From: Diphasiastrum complanatum
Taxonomy: Eukaryota; Streptophyta; Lycopodiopsida; Lycopodiales; Lycopodiaceae
Reading direction: 5' to 3'
Length of the DNA stretch: 64,000 bases
Assembly: GCA_029204225.1 (NCBI GenBank)
Contig: CM055097.1
Span: 68,368,355 to 68,432,354 of the forward strand
The notes below the pieces were generated by a model, which saw only the letters and a program-made list of their open reading frames with translations, made no database searches and was not told the DNA's origin. The position numbers were made by a program, and so were the translations under genes. Shown here piece by piece: positions 37,589 through 50,860 of the stretch. Positions within the stretch are counted from its first letter, which is position 1; each line of letters opens with the position of its first letter.

Positions 37589-37600
<12 letters not shown>
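36150..37600 (+). pseudogene. Copia element B: reverse transcriptase, split by a MITE
   Basis: The RT N-terminus reads ENQTWTVTELPKDRNPIP, then LVAKGYSH and YSKTFSPVVKHASIRLLLPF (36520-36900). After the MITE at 36937-37304 it resumes with FLIDNGFIPNSADSNVYF and the catalytic YVDDTLLFSNN (37410-37440). Several frameshifts are present, but the YVDD box is intact. Confidence 0.88.
36937..37304. mobile_element. MITE inserted in copia RT
   Basis: Terminal inverted repeats of about 37 bases (GAGGAGTTCTAAATCCCAAA against its mirror at the right end) are flanked by TA on both sides (36935-36936 and 37305-37306), a Tc1/mariner-type duplication. The 368-bp element has no ORF. Its left arm and the words CTCAAATTTGAAATCTACGT and AAAGTTATGGCCAGTCAAA recur in the fold-back element at 61.6-62.3 kb, so both belong to one family. 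Confidence 0.8.
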
Positions 37601-38540
<940 letters not shown>

Positions 38541-40799
38541 TCAAACTGATATTTGAAAGTAAGTTTCTCAACCAAATTGCTTCCTTTGTGGCTTGTGAGG
38601 CTGTGATATACTCTGATTCTATAGAAGATAGAGCTATTGAATATTGCTTGCGACTGTTCCAAGAAATAGGACCATTGTTGAGGAAGAATGTAAATCCAGA
38701 AGTGGATTTACGGGTGTCTATATCTCCTGTCCAACTTTCATCTATGTGACCATTGAGTTGACTTTGTCATTGTCGACTGCTCCATAACAAATGCAAAAGT
38801 CCATAGTAGCTCAAAGATATCTCATGACTCTGATAAGAGCCTTTTAATGTGTTACACCAGGGTTAGTAGTCATAAACTGACTTAAGGACCTGACATCAAA
38901 AGCTATGTCTGGCCTGATACAGATCATTGCGTACATATGAGATCCTATTATCGAATGATAAGGATACTCACGCATGTGCTCCTTCTTTTCGATTGTTCGG
39001 GGACACTGGTCCTTTGACAACTTGAGACCTGGTTCCATTGGTGAGAGAGCTAACTTGCAATCAACCAGATTATATCTGACTAACATATTGTACATGTACC
39101 TCTGCTGAGTAATGTAAATCAACTTTTGATTTCTATCTCTATGGATTTGAATACCAAGGCAGAAATGAGCTTCGCCCAGATCGGTCATATCGAATTCGGA
39201 AGATAGCATAGTCTTTGCTTCTTTTATCAGATCGATACTATTACTGAAAAGCAATGTGTCATCCACATATAAGGTGATAATAATAATAACTGCTACATTG
39301 TCTTAAAGTAAACATTCGAATTTGAAGAGCTTGATGTGTAGCTGTAATCAATAAGAAAAGTATTGATCCTTTAAAACCATGCTCGAGTAGATTGCTTTAA
39401 GCCATAAAGTGCTGTATGGAGTTTACACACGTGATTGTGTTTACCTTCGATAATATAACCTTGGGGTTGCACCATGTAAATGTCTTCTTCAATAACTCCA
39501 TTAAGATATGTTGTTTGTACATCCATTTGATGTATTTTCCAAATCTGTTGTAGCAGCAAACGATAATAAAACTCGAATAGAAGAATGCTTGACTACTGGA
39601 CTGAAGGTCTCAATGTAATTGACGTTGTATACCTGAGAAAATCCTCTGGCAACAAGTCGGTCTTTTCTTCTATCGATGCTTCCATCTACTTTTTGCTTGA
39701 CTTTCAAAATCCATTTACAATCAACTATGTTCTAGCAGGTAATTCAACAATTGTCCATGTCTGGTTCTTGATAAGAGATGAATACTCTTTATCCATAGCT
39801 TCTAACCAGAGATCGAAATCGGGCTGACTGAGTGCCACTTCGACAGTCGTCGACTCCTTAACAAGGTAGGCTGCAGACTCATTGATATACCTGATAGGTG
39901 GTCTACTAGTTCTTGATGATCTTCTGGGGAATAGAAGAAGTTGATCATTTTCATCATACGATAGTTGCTGAACTACAATATCATCATCTTCGGATTTGCT
40001 ATTGATATGTTGTTCGTCAAAAGTAGATGAGCTTGGACCTTCAATGGGAATAGTCGACTGAGGAACCTCAAAGTTCAATATGTTGAACAAATCAGACAAG
40101 TCGGCTACATGGGCTTTGCCTTTTCCCTTGAGGTCGATAAACTGATCTTCGATGAAGATGACATCCCGGCTAGTGAAAATTTTCGACTCGATGGGATCGA
40201 ACAACTTGTAAGCTTGATCTGAAGTAATGTAGTTGATGAAAATACATTTGATACTATGGAAGTCAAGCTTCTTCCTGAGATCATGAGGAATTTGCATTTA
40301 AGCAGTACATCCAAAAACTTTTAAGTGCAATAAAGAAGGTTTGGTATCTGTCCAAATTTTGAATGGTGTTTTGTCTGAGAGACCTTTAGTAGGACATCTG
40401 TTCATAATATAGGTTGCTATTGAAGCAGCTTCAGCCCAGAAGGACTTTAGAAGTGTCACATGTGATAACATGCACTTTGTCGATTCAACTAAGGTTCTGT
40501 TCTTTCTCTCAACAAGACCATTTGACTGAGGCGAATAGGAGCTAATGTATTATTGCTCAATGCCACTGTTAAGACAGTACTCCTTGAATTCGGTGGAGAT
40601 GTATTCTCCCCCATTGTTGGAACTCAATGCTTTGATTCGTTTACCAGTTTGATTTTCTACATGCTCTTTGAATTGTCTGAACTTGATGAAAGCTTCTGAC
40701 TTTTGCTTAATGAAGTAAACAACTGTTCTTCGAGAGAATTCGTCAATAAAGGTAATGAAATACTATGCATCTAGCAATGAAAGAGTTTGCATAGGTACA

Positions 40800-41386
40800 C
40801 ATAAACTTCACATGGTTGGTTCACACGTGTGGAATTAGAGTACATGACCATTTTTTAAGTTGGGCCCAAGTTCACTTAGTCATTTAGTCATGTGAAAGTT
40901 CATTTTTAGCTTTACTTGGCAATTTTGGCCATTATGACTAGTTTAAGACTAGTTTTTGGATAAGCTTGCCCAAACTCATCTATTTTGAGGAGAGAGAATC
41001 AGCACTCTGTTATAAATAGCATGTAGGTCATGGATAATGTAGAACCTAATAAGTATTTCCATTTTGGAAATTTTGGAGTCAAGTCAAGCTCATTATGTGT
41101 GGTTGTCTTTTACTTGTGAGTAGAGTACATGTTATAAGCTTGATCTATCTCTATTGGAGAGTGATAATAAATGATTACTTGTTGTTGTACGGCCTGTTGA
41201 CAAAGAATTAATTCAGATCTCTTCATGTTTTGAATATCTTTTGATTCTATCAAGTTATGTTGTGTAGATCTTGATCAAACTAGAAATTATGTGTAGAATT
41301 GTCTACAAATTTGACATTTGTTTTTGTGCATCTTCTATTGTGCCTAGATCTATATTTAGAATCATTTTGAATCTTAAATTTTCACA
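40800..41386 (+). mobile_element. Copia element D: probable 5' LTR
   Basis: The LTR ends AATTTTCACA, directly followed by the primer site TGGCATCAGAGC at 41387-41398. A TATA box (TATAAATA) is at 41011-41018. The left edge is set by where the integrase of element C stops, so it is approximate. Confidence 0.6.
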
Positions 41387-42144
41387 TGGCATCAGAGCAG
41401 GTTGGAGGCCAAAAATAGTTATTTTTTCAAAAGTATCAATCTAGCATGATTTTTTGCGATTGTATACATTTTTATTGCTCAAATCTCTTCTAACTTTCTA
41501 TTGTGGTTGGATCTATGTGATCTCGAGCCATTTACATGTCAATTCTGGTCATCTATAGTTTAGAAACAGAGATTTATTTATTTTGTTATGATTAATCAAA
41601 ACAAGCTTTTTATTTGTTGAAAAATTTGTGTACATTCAAACGTCATTATTGTTTCTAGTTTCTAAATTGACAATCTCCACTAGTGAGTGAGCTATGCTTC
41701 CCATGTGGATGAATCTCCCTAGTGAGTGAGCTATGCTCCCCGTGTGGATGATTTAATCTCCTTATTTGGATGACAAATTTCCTTTGTGGATGAGCTTTGC
41801 TCCCCTTGGAAGGAAAGTCTCCCTATATGGATAAGCACTAAGATTGTCAATTATTTTGCATATAGTTTTTTTGTTGATTCAATATGATTGAATGTAATAA
41901 GCTCTCAAAATTGTGTGTGAGTCGTCAATTTTCACATCTTAGGTCGAATCTATTTTGGTTGATCATGTGTTGATCATATGTTGATCAAGATTCATCAAAT
42001 TCTACATGTAACTTGACTAATTTCAAGAGAGATAGGCTTGCAAGGTTCTAAATCATTGTGGTTTCACTATTCCCTCATTTTGGAGAGGATTGTGAGTACT
42101 CAGTGCATTAGAACATGTTCAAAGAGGATAATTAATCATTTTGC
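41387..42144 (+). other. Copia element D: primer site and leader with internal repeats
   Basis: After the primer-binding site, 41656-41830 repeats the theme CTAGTGAGTGAGCTATGC and GTGTGGATGA three to five times with drift. No coding frame was seen. Confidence 0.6.
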
Positions 42145-42345
42145 ATGATGGCTACTAATAGTGGAATCATGTTGAAAAGTAATGATAGGCTCAACTCTAC
42201 CAATTATTCAACTTGGAAGGTGATGATGGAATCCTTACTTGATTTGAATGAGAAAATGGATATTGTTGCAAGTGTGGAAGATAGGCCTTTGGTGTTTCAA
42301 GAACACATGTCCCTCTTATTGGTTGCATGCATGTCCACGCTTTGA
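42145..42345 (+). pseudogene. Copia element D: start of gag
   Basis: MMATNSGIMLKSNDRLNSTN leads into NYSTWKVMMESLLDLNEKMD, the start of a copia gag (DUF4219-like, conserved N-Y-x-x-W). It closes after 66 residues, before any core gag or zinc knuckle. Confidence 0.75.
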
Positions 42346-42850
42346 ATGCAACTTCATGTGCAACTCATGAATAGCAAAAATTTGTGTCCTTCTCTTTTTG
42401 TTGCATAGATCCCAAGGCTCTCAACCTACACAGCACACTAACATCATCATTAACAACAATAATCAAATAAAGATTAACTATTTGCATTCACAAAATCATT
42501 TGGTAAATGTTTTTTTTTTATTTATTGTGATCATAACTCTATTAAAACATGCATTTTTCAATCGACCATGAGGTAAGAAAAGAAAATGACAACCATTATG
42601 CCATAGGTTCAAGACAACTAGGATCTAGAAATAACTAATTACCTTGCAATTGCTCTTAGACAATTAGATTTTTTATTGTTCAAAAAACTTGTGTCAATGC
42701 CTTTGCAATGTTCTTGTTTTATTTGGATTGAATGCCTTCAAGGTTTTGATTAAGGCTTTTGGAAGAGCATCATGTATCATTTGTTAAGGATCAAGAGAGT
42801 GATAAGTGCATTGGAAAAATTTTGAAGAGCTGAATCAATCATTGCAACAT
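42346..42850. other. Spacer between two gag starts
   Basis: AT-rich, with no domain recognised. It precedes a second, diverged copy of the gag start. Confidence 0.5.
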
Positions 42851-42975
42851 GGCCACAAATGAAGGCTTTATGTTGGAGAGCAATGATAGGCTTACCTCAA
42901 GCAAGTATTCAACTTTTGAAGGTGAGAATGGAGTCTCTACTCGAGATGAATGAGTTGATGGACATTGTTGTAGGT
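42851..42975 (+). pseudogene. Second copy of the element D gag start
   Basis: ATGGCCACAAATGAAGGC encodes MATNEGFMLESNDRLTSSKY, aligned with the start at 42145. A base change then shifts the frame (ATTCAACTTTTGAAGGTG versus ATTCAACTTGGAAGGTG). It is cut by the gypsy LTR at 42976. Confidence 0.7.
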
Positions 42976-43610
<635 letters not shown>

Positions 43611-43611
43611 G

Positions 43612-43630
43612 TGGCGTCGTTGCCGAGGAT
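43612..43630 (+). promoter_or_regulatory. Primer-binding site, tRNA-Asp type
   Basis: TGGCGTCGTTGCCGAGGAT is a two-base variant of the tRNA-Asp primer site TGGCGCCGTTGCCGGGGA used by many plant gypsy elements. Confidence 0.75.
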
Positions 43631-44135
43631 ATGTTCTCACTAACTAGTATAGCTGTATTTTAGCTATTTCTTGCTTTTTAGAGTAGTTTTAGGTGGATTT
43701 TGGGATGAGAAGAGTTAGTTTTCTGTATTTTCTTGTGTTTGGACAACTCCTAGCTAGCGGAGGTGTGAGAGGGTAGAAGAGGCCCTGAATTTCCTTTCAG
43801 GGCTTGACATCCAAACCAAAACCTGAAAAAAAACCCAAAAAACACACCAATCTACATTTTGGAGGGAAAAAGAGCCAAATTTTGATGGGGCAAGGGAGAT
43901 AGAAGAACGTGAACAGAGAAGAGAGCATGAATATTGCAAAATAGCTCTCCTGTTACAATCAGTTTCTAGATGCAAAAACAGTCTAATAGAAAGCTTATAC
44001 TAAATATAATCATAGCTTTAAGTGTTCTAATTGCCCAACTGGATCTTAAAAATTAATTCATACTCACAAAAACGAGAGTACAGTCCACCGAAGAGATCAG
44101 AAATGGTTTGTGTGTGTTATTACTAGAAAATGGAT
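43631..44135. other. Gypsy leader remnant and junction
   Basis: Follows the gypsy primer site and is then replaced by the minus-strand copia fragment. No gene was recognised. Confidence 0.45.
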
Positions 44136-45015
44136 TCAATGTGAAGTTTGGTTCTGAAATAGATGAAACCTTTCTACAGTCCCGTTTTGTTGAGGTGAAT
44201 AGGAAGTGGTAAACTGTCTTCTAATGCCATGTTCAGCCATGTAGTCAGACATCTCATTAGAGAGGTATTCGTCGCCACCATCAGTTCGAAGTGCCTTCAC
44301 TTTTGTAGACGTTTGTGTCTCAACCATGGCCTTGAATCTCTTGAAGCATTCAAAGGCCTCAGATTTGTGCTTAATGAACATGATTGTAGACCATCTACAA
44401 TAATCATCTATGAAAGTGATAAAATAGATTGCATATCCTAAGGAAGGAGTTGGCATCGGACCACAGAGATCACTATGTACAAGATCCATTACATGCTTTG
44501 TTTTGATGGAATGTGATTTGGGAAACTTGTTTCTAGAGTGTTTGCCATAGACGTATGATTCACAAAAGAAAGATTTCCTATCTAATGAAAAAGAGAAATA
44601 CAATCCATCAACTAAGTTATTACAATGCATATAGGAAAGTGATCTTGTATTCACGTGTCCAAATCGACTATGCCACAGAATAGTTTTATCGTTTACATTT
44701 TCATGAGAGATGCTAGCTAATGCAACTGAATTAGAGAGTTCGTAAAGATTTCCGACTCTAGTGCATGCAGTCATAGTAGTATCTTCCTCCAATATTGTAC
44801 ACTGCTCAGATGAGAAAGTAATAGTGTAGCCCTCATCAGTTATCTTAGAGACTAATAACAGGTTCTTTGATAGCTGAGGAACGCGAAGGACGTTGGGAAC
44901 ACAAATGGATAGATCGTTGTTGAATGTGATCTTGATTGTCCCTTTGCCTTTAATAAGTAGCACTGCTATCTAGGTACCATCTATCACAATTTTCATTGTT
45001 GTTGCTGTAAGCCAT
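44136..45015 (-). pseudogene. Copia element E: protease end, pre-integrase and integrase core
   Basis: A single long frame from 44963 down holds VPNVLRVPQLSKNLLLVSKI (protease C-terminus), LWHSRFGHVNTRSL (pre-integrase) and SDLCGPMPTPSLGYAIYFIT. The integrase core retains TFIDDYCRW, ALRTDGGDEY and SPQQNGTVER, so all three acids are present. It is 275 codons without a stop, the best-preserved piece of copia in the window. It is cut off at 45015 where the gypsy gag begins, and at about 44136, before the integrase C-terminus. Confidence 0.9.
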
Positions 45016-45018
45016 CGG

Positions 45019-46632
45019 ATGAATTTGAGATCTGGACAATCAGTAGCAAGAAGGACAACAAATCAGGCACCACACTTTCCTAGAATAGCAGTTGCGCAAC
45101 AAGAGGCAGAACCGAAACCAGTGCCAATGGATCCAATGGATCAACCCGTACTTGTCGCTCCCTTGCAAGCAGTCCGGAGGGCACCTCGGATGGAAATACC
45201 AAAATATGATGGATCATCAAATCTCATCCACTTCCTCCAGATCTACGAGCAAGCTTGTGAAATCTACGACAATCGAACACCTGCAGAGAAGTTGATGTTG
45301 TTTCCCGTGTCACTAGTAGCTATGGCTCAAGATTAGTTTTTCAACTTGTCAGAGGAAGAAAGATCCACCTGGGAAGTGGTTAAAGCGGCTTTCATCATGC
45401 GCTTTAAACCAAGAAAGTTCCTAGAAGACCCGTTTCTCCTGCTCAACAAAGTCAAGATGAGAAAAAGAGAAAGGATCAAGGACTATATTGAGTGGGTCAA
45501 ATATCTACGATCCGAATGTAGTGTAGCCTTAACTCCCGATCATGCGGTGATCATGTGGTTCCTTGCGGGGTTACCACGTAGCATCAGAAGAGAACTCTGA
45601 CGGGAGTAGTACGCTACTTTGCAAGAAGCTATGGAGGATGTCATCAGGGAAGAGGATGAGAGATCAGACGACGAATATCCAACCACCCATACTCCTACTC
45701 CTTCGATAGCATCAACATCATCAAACACTTCCACTCTGTCCACAGAACTGTTGTTGGAACAAATGACAAAACTACACAAACAACAAATGGAGCAACTTAC
45801 GGCATAGTTTGATCAGAAACTGAAAGCCTTGCAAGGAACTGTAACAACAACTTCCAATCCATTGGAATAGAACCAGCTGCAGTATCCCCGTCGAGAGAAT
45901 GTATGGTGTCCAGTCTACACCCAGAACCATACAGCAAATGAGTGTCCAGTCCTAAAGCAGAATCTGAGACTGACACAAAGTTTTTGCCATCTGTGCAATG
46001 CAACATCGCATGAGATGGGCTTTTGCCCATTTAACCCTCGGATTGTCCAACAGAAGAGGAGTCCTTATCAGACTTCTTATCCATATCATCAAGGGGCACC
46101 AAATGCGACACCGAGGTATGGCACGCTGAATAATCAACAGTGCATGGCCTTACCTGCACCACCAGGGCCAGCTAATCAACACGTAGCCCACGTAAACTTG
46201 ACAGCAGCAGAACCAGAGATGCCAATACCACCTCATCCTAAGCAGCAGCAATGGTATGGGCCGAATGAACCATATATGGATCCTATCATAAATGAATATT
46301 ATGCGGCCTATGCAACTCAAACTCAGCGTCAGGGCGGAAGAAATTATGGCTGCTACGGATGCGGTGAAGGACACAGAATTGTTGAATGTCCTTACAAGGG
46401 ACAATATACATCCTTCTACCAGGAATGCGGTTATGGATACTGCTTCAAGAACTATCCATAAAGACCCGGGACCAGCGCACCATTGAACTTCATTGCGATA
46501 CAACTAGTATCAATTCCAGCGGGAATGCCATTGGAAAAGCAACATTTCCATGCCAATGTGTTAGCCATCATGCGAGCACAGAAGAGGAAGGCAGTGGCTC
46601 CCTCACCACCACCATCAGTCACTAATGACTAA
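45019..46632 (+). pseudogene. Ty3/gypsy element F: gag with four zinc-knuckle-like boxes
   Basis: Gag starts MNLRSGQSVARRTTNQAPHF. Its core runs RMEIPKYDGSSNLIHFLQIY, WEVVKAAFIMRFKPRKF and VIMWFLAGLPRSIRREL. Four Cys/His boxes follow: CPVYTQNHTANEC (second Cys lost), CHLCNATSHEMGFC, CYGCGEGHRIVEC and CGYGYCFKNY. A Gln/Thr-rich linker (45690-45800) separates core and boxes. In-frame stops lie at about 45337, 45601, 45807 and 46460, so it cannot make a full gag now. No LTR is seen upstream, as the element abuts copia E. Confidence 0.85.
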
Positions 46633-47126
46633 CCCTCAACTTCATCACCATATCCGAATGTGAGGGAAGAAGGAAGGCAATATCAGAAGATACGCCATTG
46701 GGTGCAAAAAGCGCAAGAGGAGGAAAAAGCTCAGGCGAGAGACATACCTACAGAACCTCATATTGCTGAAGAACCAGTACCACAAGCGGGCTCGCCATTA
46801 TGTACTGATCAGAACGATCGGTTACACGATCACGAACCACCATTCCACATGGTGGAGTCCGAGGAATCGTGCACTGAAGTGCTCATCAGCTTGCTAGCAA
46901 GCCGTGTTAGTTTATCCCTCAAAGAATTACTGCGGATTGTGCCACAAGATAAGGGCCTTTTGGTTGAATGGGCCAAAACATAAATGGAACCGGTAGCGCC
47001 AGAGCCCATATATTGTGCAGGCTACGATGAGACAAGTAACGTCCTCCACATTGGGACAGCGTGGAAGAGTGAGGAACACAACATCACACTGCCAATCAAA
47101 CACAAGAGATTCGAGGACGAGGCACA
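46633..47126 (+). pseudogene. Gypsy element F: gag-protease linker
   Basis: Mostly open (46660-46983), with a charged segment REEGRQYQKIRHWVQKAQEE and HDHEPPFHMVESEESCTE. The same order of charged helix and HEEPFKM motif occurs at the gag end of the minus-strand family at 60.1-60.3 kb. Confidence 0.65.
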
Positions 47127-47498
47127 ATGGTAGATGGAGGATCAAGTGTCAATTTGATCTCCACTACTTTGTATCAAAAGTGGGGTTTACAGGGATTGAA
47201 GCCAGCAAAATTTGCCATCAAGCTAGTGGATCAATCATGTGTAAAACCAAAGGGTGTAGTTGTTGATATCCCTATGAAAATAGCAGGCATGAAGTTTGTG
47301 CTCACCTTTGTAGTAATGGACATACCAGAGTCTCCATCTGCATACTGTGTTTTACTAGGAAGGCCATGGTTGAGGACTGCGCAAGTAGTTCACAACTGGG
47401 GTACGGGAAAACTCACCTTTGAGAATAGAGAATGGGCTGTAAAGGTCGATCCAACCACATGGGCGGTGAAACCTATTGCACCCAAGGCTGATGACTGA
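47127..47498 (+). CDS. Gypsy element F: retropepsin-like aspartic protease
   Basis: An open frame of 123 codons. MVDGGSSVNLISTTLYQKWG has the catalytic D-G-(G/S)-S of plant gypsy proteases. KFVLTFVVMDIPESPSAYCV and LLGRPWLRTAQVVHNWGTGK are the conserved second half. The enzyme cleaves the gag-pol polyprotein. The frame is intact over the domain, although the polyprotein around it is broken. Confidence 0.85.
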   Translation: MVDGGSSVNLISTTLYQKWGLQGLKPAKFAIKLVDQSCVKPKGVVVDIPMKIAGMKFVLTFVVMDIPESPSAYCVLLGRPWLRTAQVVHNWGTGKLTFENREWAVKVDPTTWAVKPIAPKADD

Positions 47499-48117
47499 TC
47501 ATCCACGGCAGATCATACGATTGATCGCCCAAGGGAAGCCAAGGGTGATCACTACAATTCAAAGACAGATGTTGTGATATGGACAAATGCATTAGTAACG
47601 ATTGACTACCAAGCTTGTCAATATGTATCGGATCCTAAACCCAGCGCATCTTCACCCAAGTGTTACACCATGGACACACCAATTACACTTGGGGTGAATA
47701 TGATCAACGTAGCATGGTTGTTAGCGAAATCTATTGAGAACCCAGTGGATGACGATCTAGTTCCTTGGTAACATGCTTTGACTTATAGCAAGGAGATTGA
47801 GCTGACAGATGGGCAGGTCCTACAGCACATGGACCCAGATCGCTATGGAATCAAAAGAGTACCAGCTCAACCGCCACAAAAGTCTGTTGTGGCAAAAGTT
47901 TCAAAGATAGATCCACCAAAGACACCTGCGAACAAGAAGAACCAGTTGAAAGAACGCTACAACCAGGTGATCCGATGGAGTGATCTACCTGAAGAAGCTA
48001 TAGCTATAGTGCTTGGAATTATAGTGATCTGAAGGGCATCCCACCAACAGTAGTCCAACACACCATACCCTTGGTGGATGGAGTAGTCCCCAAGGTGATC
48101 GTCATTACCGTTGCAAC
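47499..48117 (+). pseudogene. Gypsy element F: protease-RT linker
   Basis: Short frames such as 47778-48032 (GQVLQHMDPDRYGIKRV, IRWSDLPEEAIAIVL). No catalytic domain. A matching decayed stretch precedes RT in the minus-strand element near 17.5 kb. Confidence 0.6.
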
Positions 48118-48676
48118 TTGAACTACATGGAGCTGATCAAGCAAGAGTTTCAGAAGCTGTTAGACACTGATTTCATTCATGAAATTGAGCACACTGAGTG
48201 GGTATCACCTATAGTTATAGTACCCAAGAAGAACGACAAAATGCGGATATGTGTGAATCTGAAAGCACTAAATGCAGTCACCAAAAAGGACCATTTTTCT
48301 TTACATTTACAAAAAGTGTCCTTGATAGAGTAGCAGGAGCAAAAGCCTACAGTTTTCTTGATGGCTTCAGCGGTTACAATCAGGTGAAGATAGCACCACA
48401 AGATCAACACAAGACAGTGTTCGCCACTGAATGGGGGACTTATGCCTACAAAGTGATGCCATTTGGTCTTTGCAATGCCCCAAGCACCTTCCAACGAGTT
48501 ATGCAGGTGACATTCAAGGAGTATTTGCAGAAATTTTTGGAGATTTTCTTGGACGATCTGTGCGTGCATGGACCTAATGCAGAGCACCTATCTAACCTAG
48601 AGAAAGTACTACAAAAATGTCATGAATTCCAGATCTCCTTGAACCCAAAAGAATGTCAATATTGGGTTACACATGG
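48118..48676 (+). pseudogene. Gypsy element F: reverse transcriptase, first part
   Basis: The start is FIHEIEHTEWVSPIVIVPKK, then VNLKALNAVTKKDHF. After a frameshift at about 48320 comes GAKAYSFLDGFSGYNQVKIA with the first catalytic Asp. GLCNAPSTFQRVM and EIFLDDLCVHG follow, with the YxDD-equivalent box. The frame is broken at ECQYWVTHG by the solo LTR at 48677. Confidence 0.9.
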
Positions 48677-49914
48677 TGTAGCACAGGCATCCCAAAGGGA
48701 GCCGGGAACCACGACTTAGCTTCCCAGCCTTCAACTCTTGCCATCCAAACCCACTTGACATACAAGCAGCCAACTCGCCAACAACGATCAGACTTAACCA
48801 GCTTGAAGTTCCGAAAACCAACATTGAGATCCAACCTGGCGCCATGCCAGATCGGGGGTCCCGACGTGGGTGACTTCCCTCCAAGCAAGCCGCCCGACAT
48901 ACATCAAACTTAACCAACTCGAAGCTTCGTTACAAACGAGTAACATCCGTTCCAAGCAAGCGGTCTGACTTACATCAGACTTAACCAACTGAAAGCTTCG
49001 TCACGAGCGCTGGAAGCCAACCTGGCGCCACGCCAGACTGGACAGCCATAAACAAGTAACATCCACCCAAGCAAGCCATCCAACTCAGCCGACAGGTTAG
49101 AGCCCGTTCCCCAAGAGCTTAACCCATTCACGTTCATGCAAGGAACACTCAGAACCACAAGCCGCGACAGATATGGAAACAACCAGTTCTTGGACCAAAT
49201 GGTCCCGACAGCATACCGCTGGCGCCACGGACCGAATGGTCCGACGGCATACCGCTGGCGTCCCGGGATACGACCCTCAGCTATGTGCCAAATTAAAAAT
49301 TTTGAAAGCGGCCTTACAACTGGCGCTTTTACCGAACACTGAAACCCAGAAGGTAATCAGAGTCAGTTTGAGGAAAATCCCACTTTATTGATAAATCTGA
49401 GAAGGTTACATTTCAAGTGTGTGACCGACCCTAGTCTCCGGGGCGCTAGCATGCCAAGGCGAGAGCCATGACAACATTCCAGCAAGGGAGGCTGAGACTT
49501 GGTTGGAGCTCGCCCTGAGTCGCAACCCGCACTCCCCTATAGTATTGGTGTGATTCGGCACCCCCCCTCATTCCCAGCACTCTACCCAAGCTGGTAAAGC
49601 ACGTTTTTCTCTCTCTAGGATTTTCTCTTTCTAGAAAGTCATTTTCTCTCTCTAGATTTTATTGATCCCCAGGCTTTCTTTAATCATGCCTAGATCGTGT
49701 GAGGTGATTGCACATCGATCTGAGCTCTCTGGACTTCGCTAGAACCGATCAAAGATTTTCAGCGATAGGAACTTGGCGCCGACTGGATTCTGGTCACAGT
49801 GGCGCCGGGAGCGGCGCCGTTGGCGCCGGGAGCAGCAGGGGCGCTGCTGGCGCCGGGGACATAGCTGGCGCCGATGGCGCCGGAAGTAAAGCTTGTAAAG
49901 GTAGCTTTACAACA
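48677..49914. mobile_element. Solo LTR inserted in gypsy RT, GC-rich, 1,238 bp
   Basis: It begins TGTAGCACAGG and ends GGTAGCTTTACAACA, and is flanked by a 5-bp target duplication CATGG (48672-48676 and 49915-49919). Removing it rejoins the RT reading ECQYWVTHG with LILGHIVSRHGIATD. Inside are two to three drifting copies of a unit with CCAAGCAAGC...ACTTAACCAACT...GAAGCTTCGT (48770-49030). CCGCTGGCG repeats at 49210-49265. Seven GGCGCC palindromes crowd into 49770-49885. It is far richer in GC than its surroundings. Confidence 0.88.
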
Positions 49915-50860
49915 CATGGCTTGATTCTTGGCCATATAGTATCTAGACATGGAATCGCCACAGACCTATCAAAAATTAAGATCATTATTGATCTACCACC
50001 ACCAGGAATGATCCACAAGGTCTACATCTTTATGGGTCACACTACCTATTACAGGATATTTTCATTCTAGATTTTGCGGAGTTGGCACGACCAATTCATA
50101 AACTCACAATGGATCCACATTGGAATGAGAAAGCCCTAAAGGCTATCCAGAAGCTTAAAGATGCATTGGTCTCAGCACCAATCTTACGTCCACCCAATTG
50201 GTCCATTGAGTTTCATGTGCATATGGATGCATCGAAGTATGTAGTAGGAGCAGTCTTAACCCAGCCAAGAGAACACAAAAAGAATTTTTTGATCCGATTT
50301 GCAAGCCGCCAGCTCAGTGATACCGAAATGATTTTTTAACCGACAATGATATATGCAGTTAAGAACTTTGTCACTATCTGATGGCCACACACTTTGCCTT
50401 TTATACGGACCATCAGCCCTTGCTCTATCTTGCTAACAAAACCTGCAACACAGGAAGACTCACTAGATGGTTACTTCTGTTATTGGAGTTTGATTTTCGG
50501 ATAGTACTTCACAAGGAAAAGCAACACTACATGGCAAATCATGTGTCGCGGATCAAGGAAAAGGAAACTGCAACCCAACCTGATGATGAGCTACCTGATG
50601 CTGTCTTATTTTACGTTGACACAGTACCGGAATGGGCCGCTGACATAGTTGAATATCTAATGAAGGGCCAACCAGACAAATCACTACCAAAGGCGGAACA
50701 ACGGAAGTTGATCTTGAAAGCTAGACCTAATCAGCTGATTGTCAGCCAATTGTACCGAAGAGGATCAGATGGGGTCCTTCGAAGACGTATTCTTCCTATG
50801 AGGTCACCCAAAGCATTTCCCTCTCACATAACGGCATGGGTGGAGGTCATTTTGCATCCA
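49915..50860 (+). pseudogene. Gypsy element F: RT end and RNase H
   Basis: THGLILGHIVSRHGIATDLS is the RT thumb. RNase H follows as FHVHMDASKYVVGAVLTQ, FASRQLSDTE and FAFYTDHQPLLYLANKTCNT. Then LTRWLLLLLEFDFRIVLHKE is the usual end of the domain. Stops at about 50070 and 50338 break the frame. From 50381 a 175-codon frame continues toward integrase. Confidence 0.88.

Noticed and set aside
48653-49391. Several overlapping ORFs on both strands at 48.6-49.4 kb
   Set aside because: They fall inside the GC-rich solo LTR, where stops are rarer. No domain is present.
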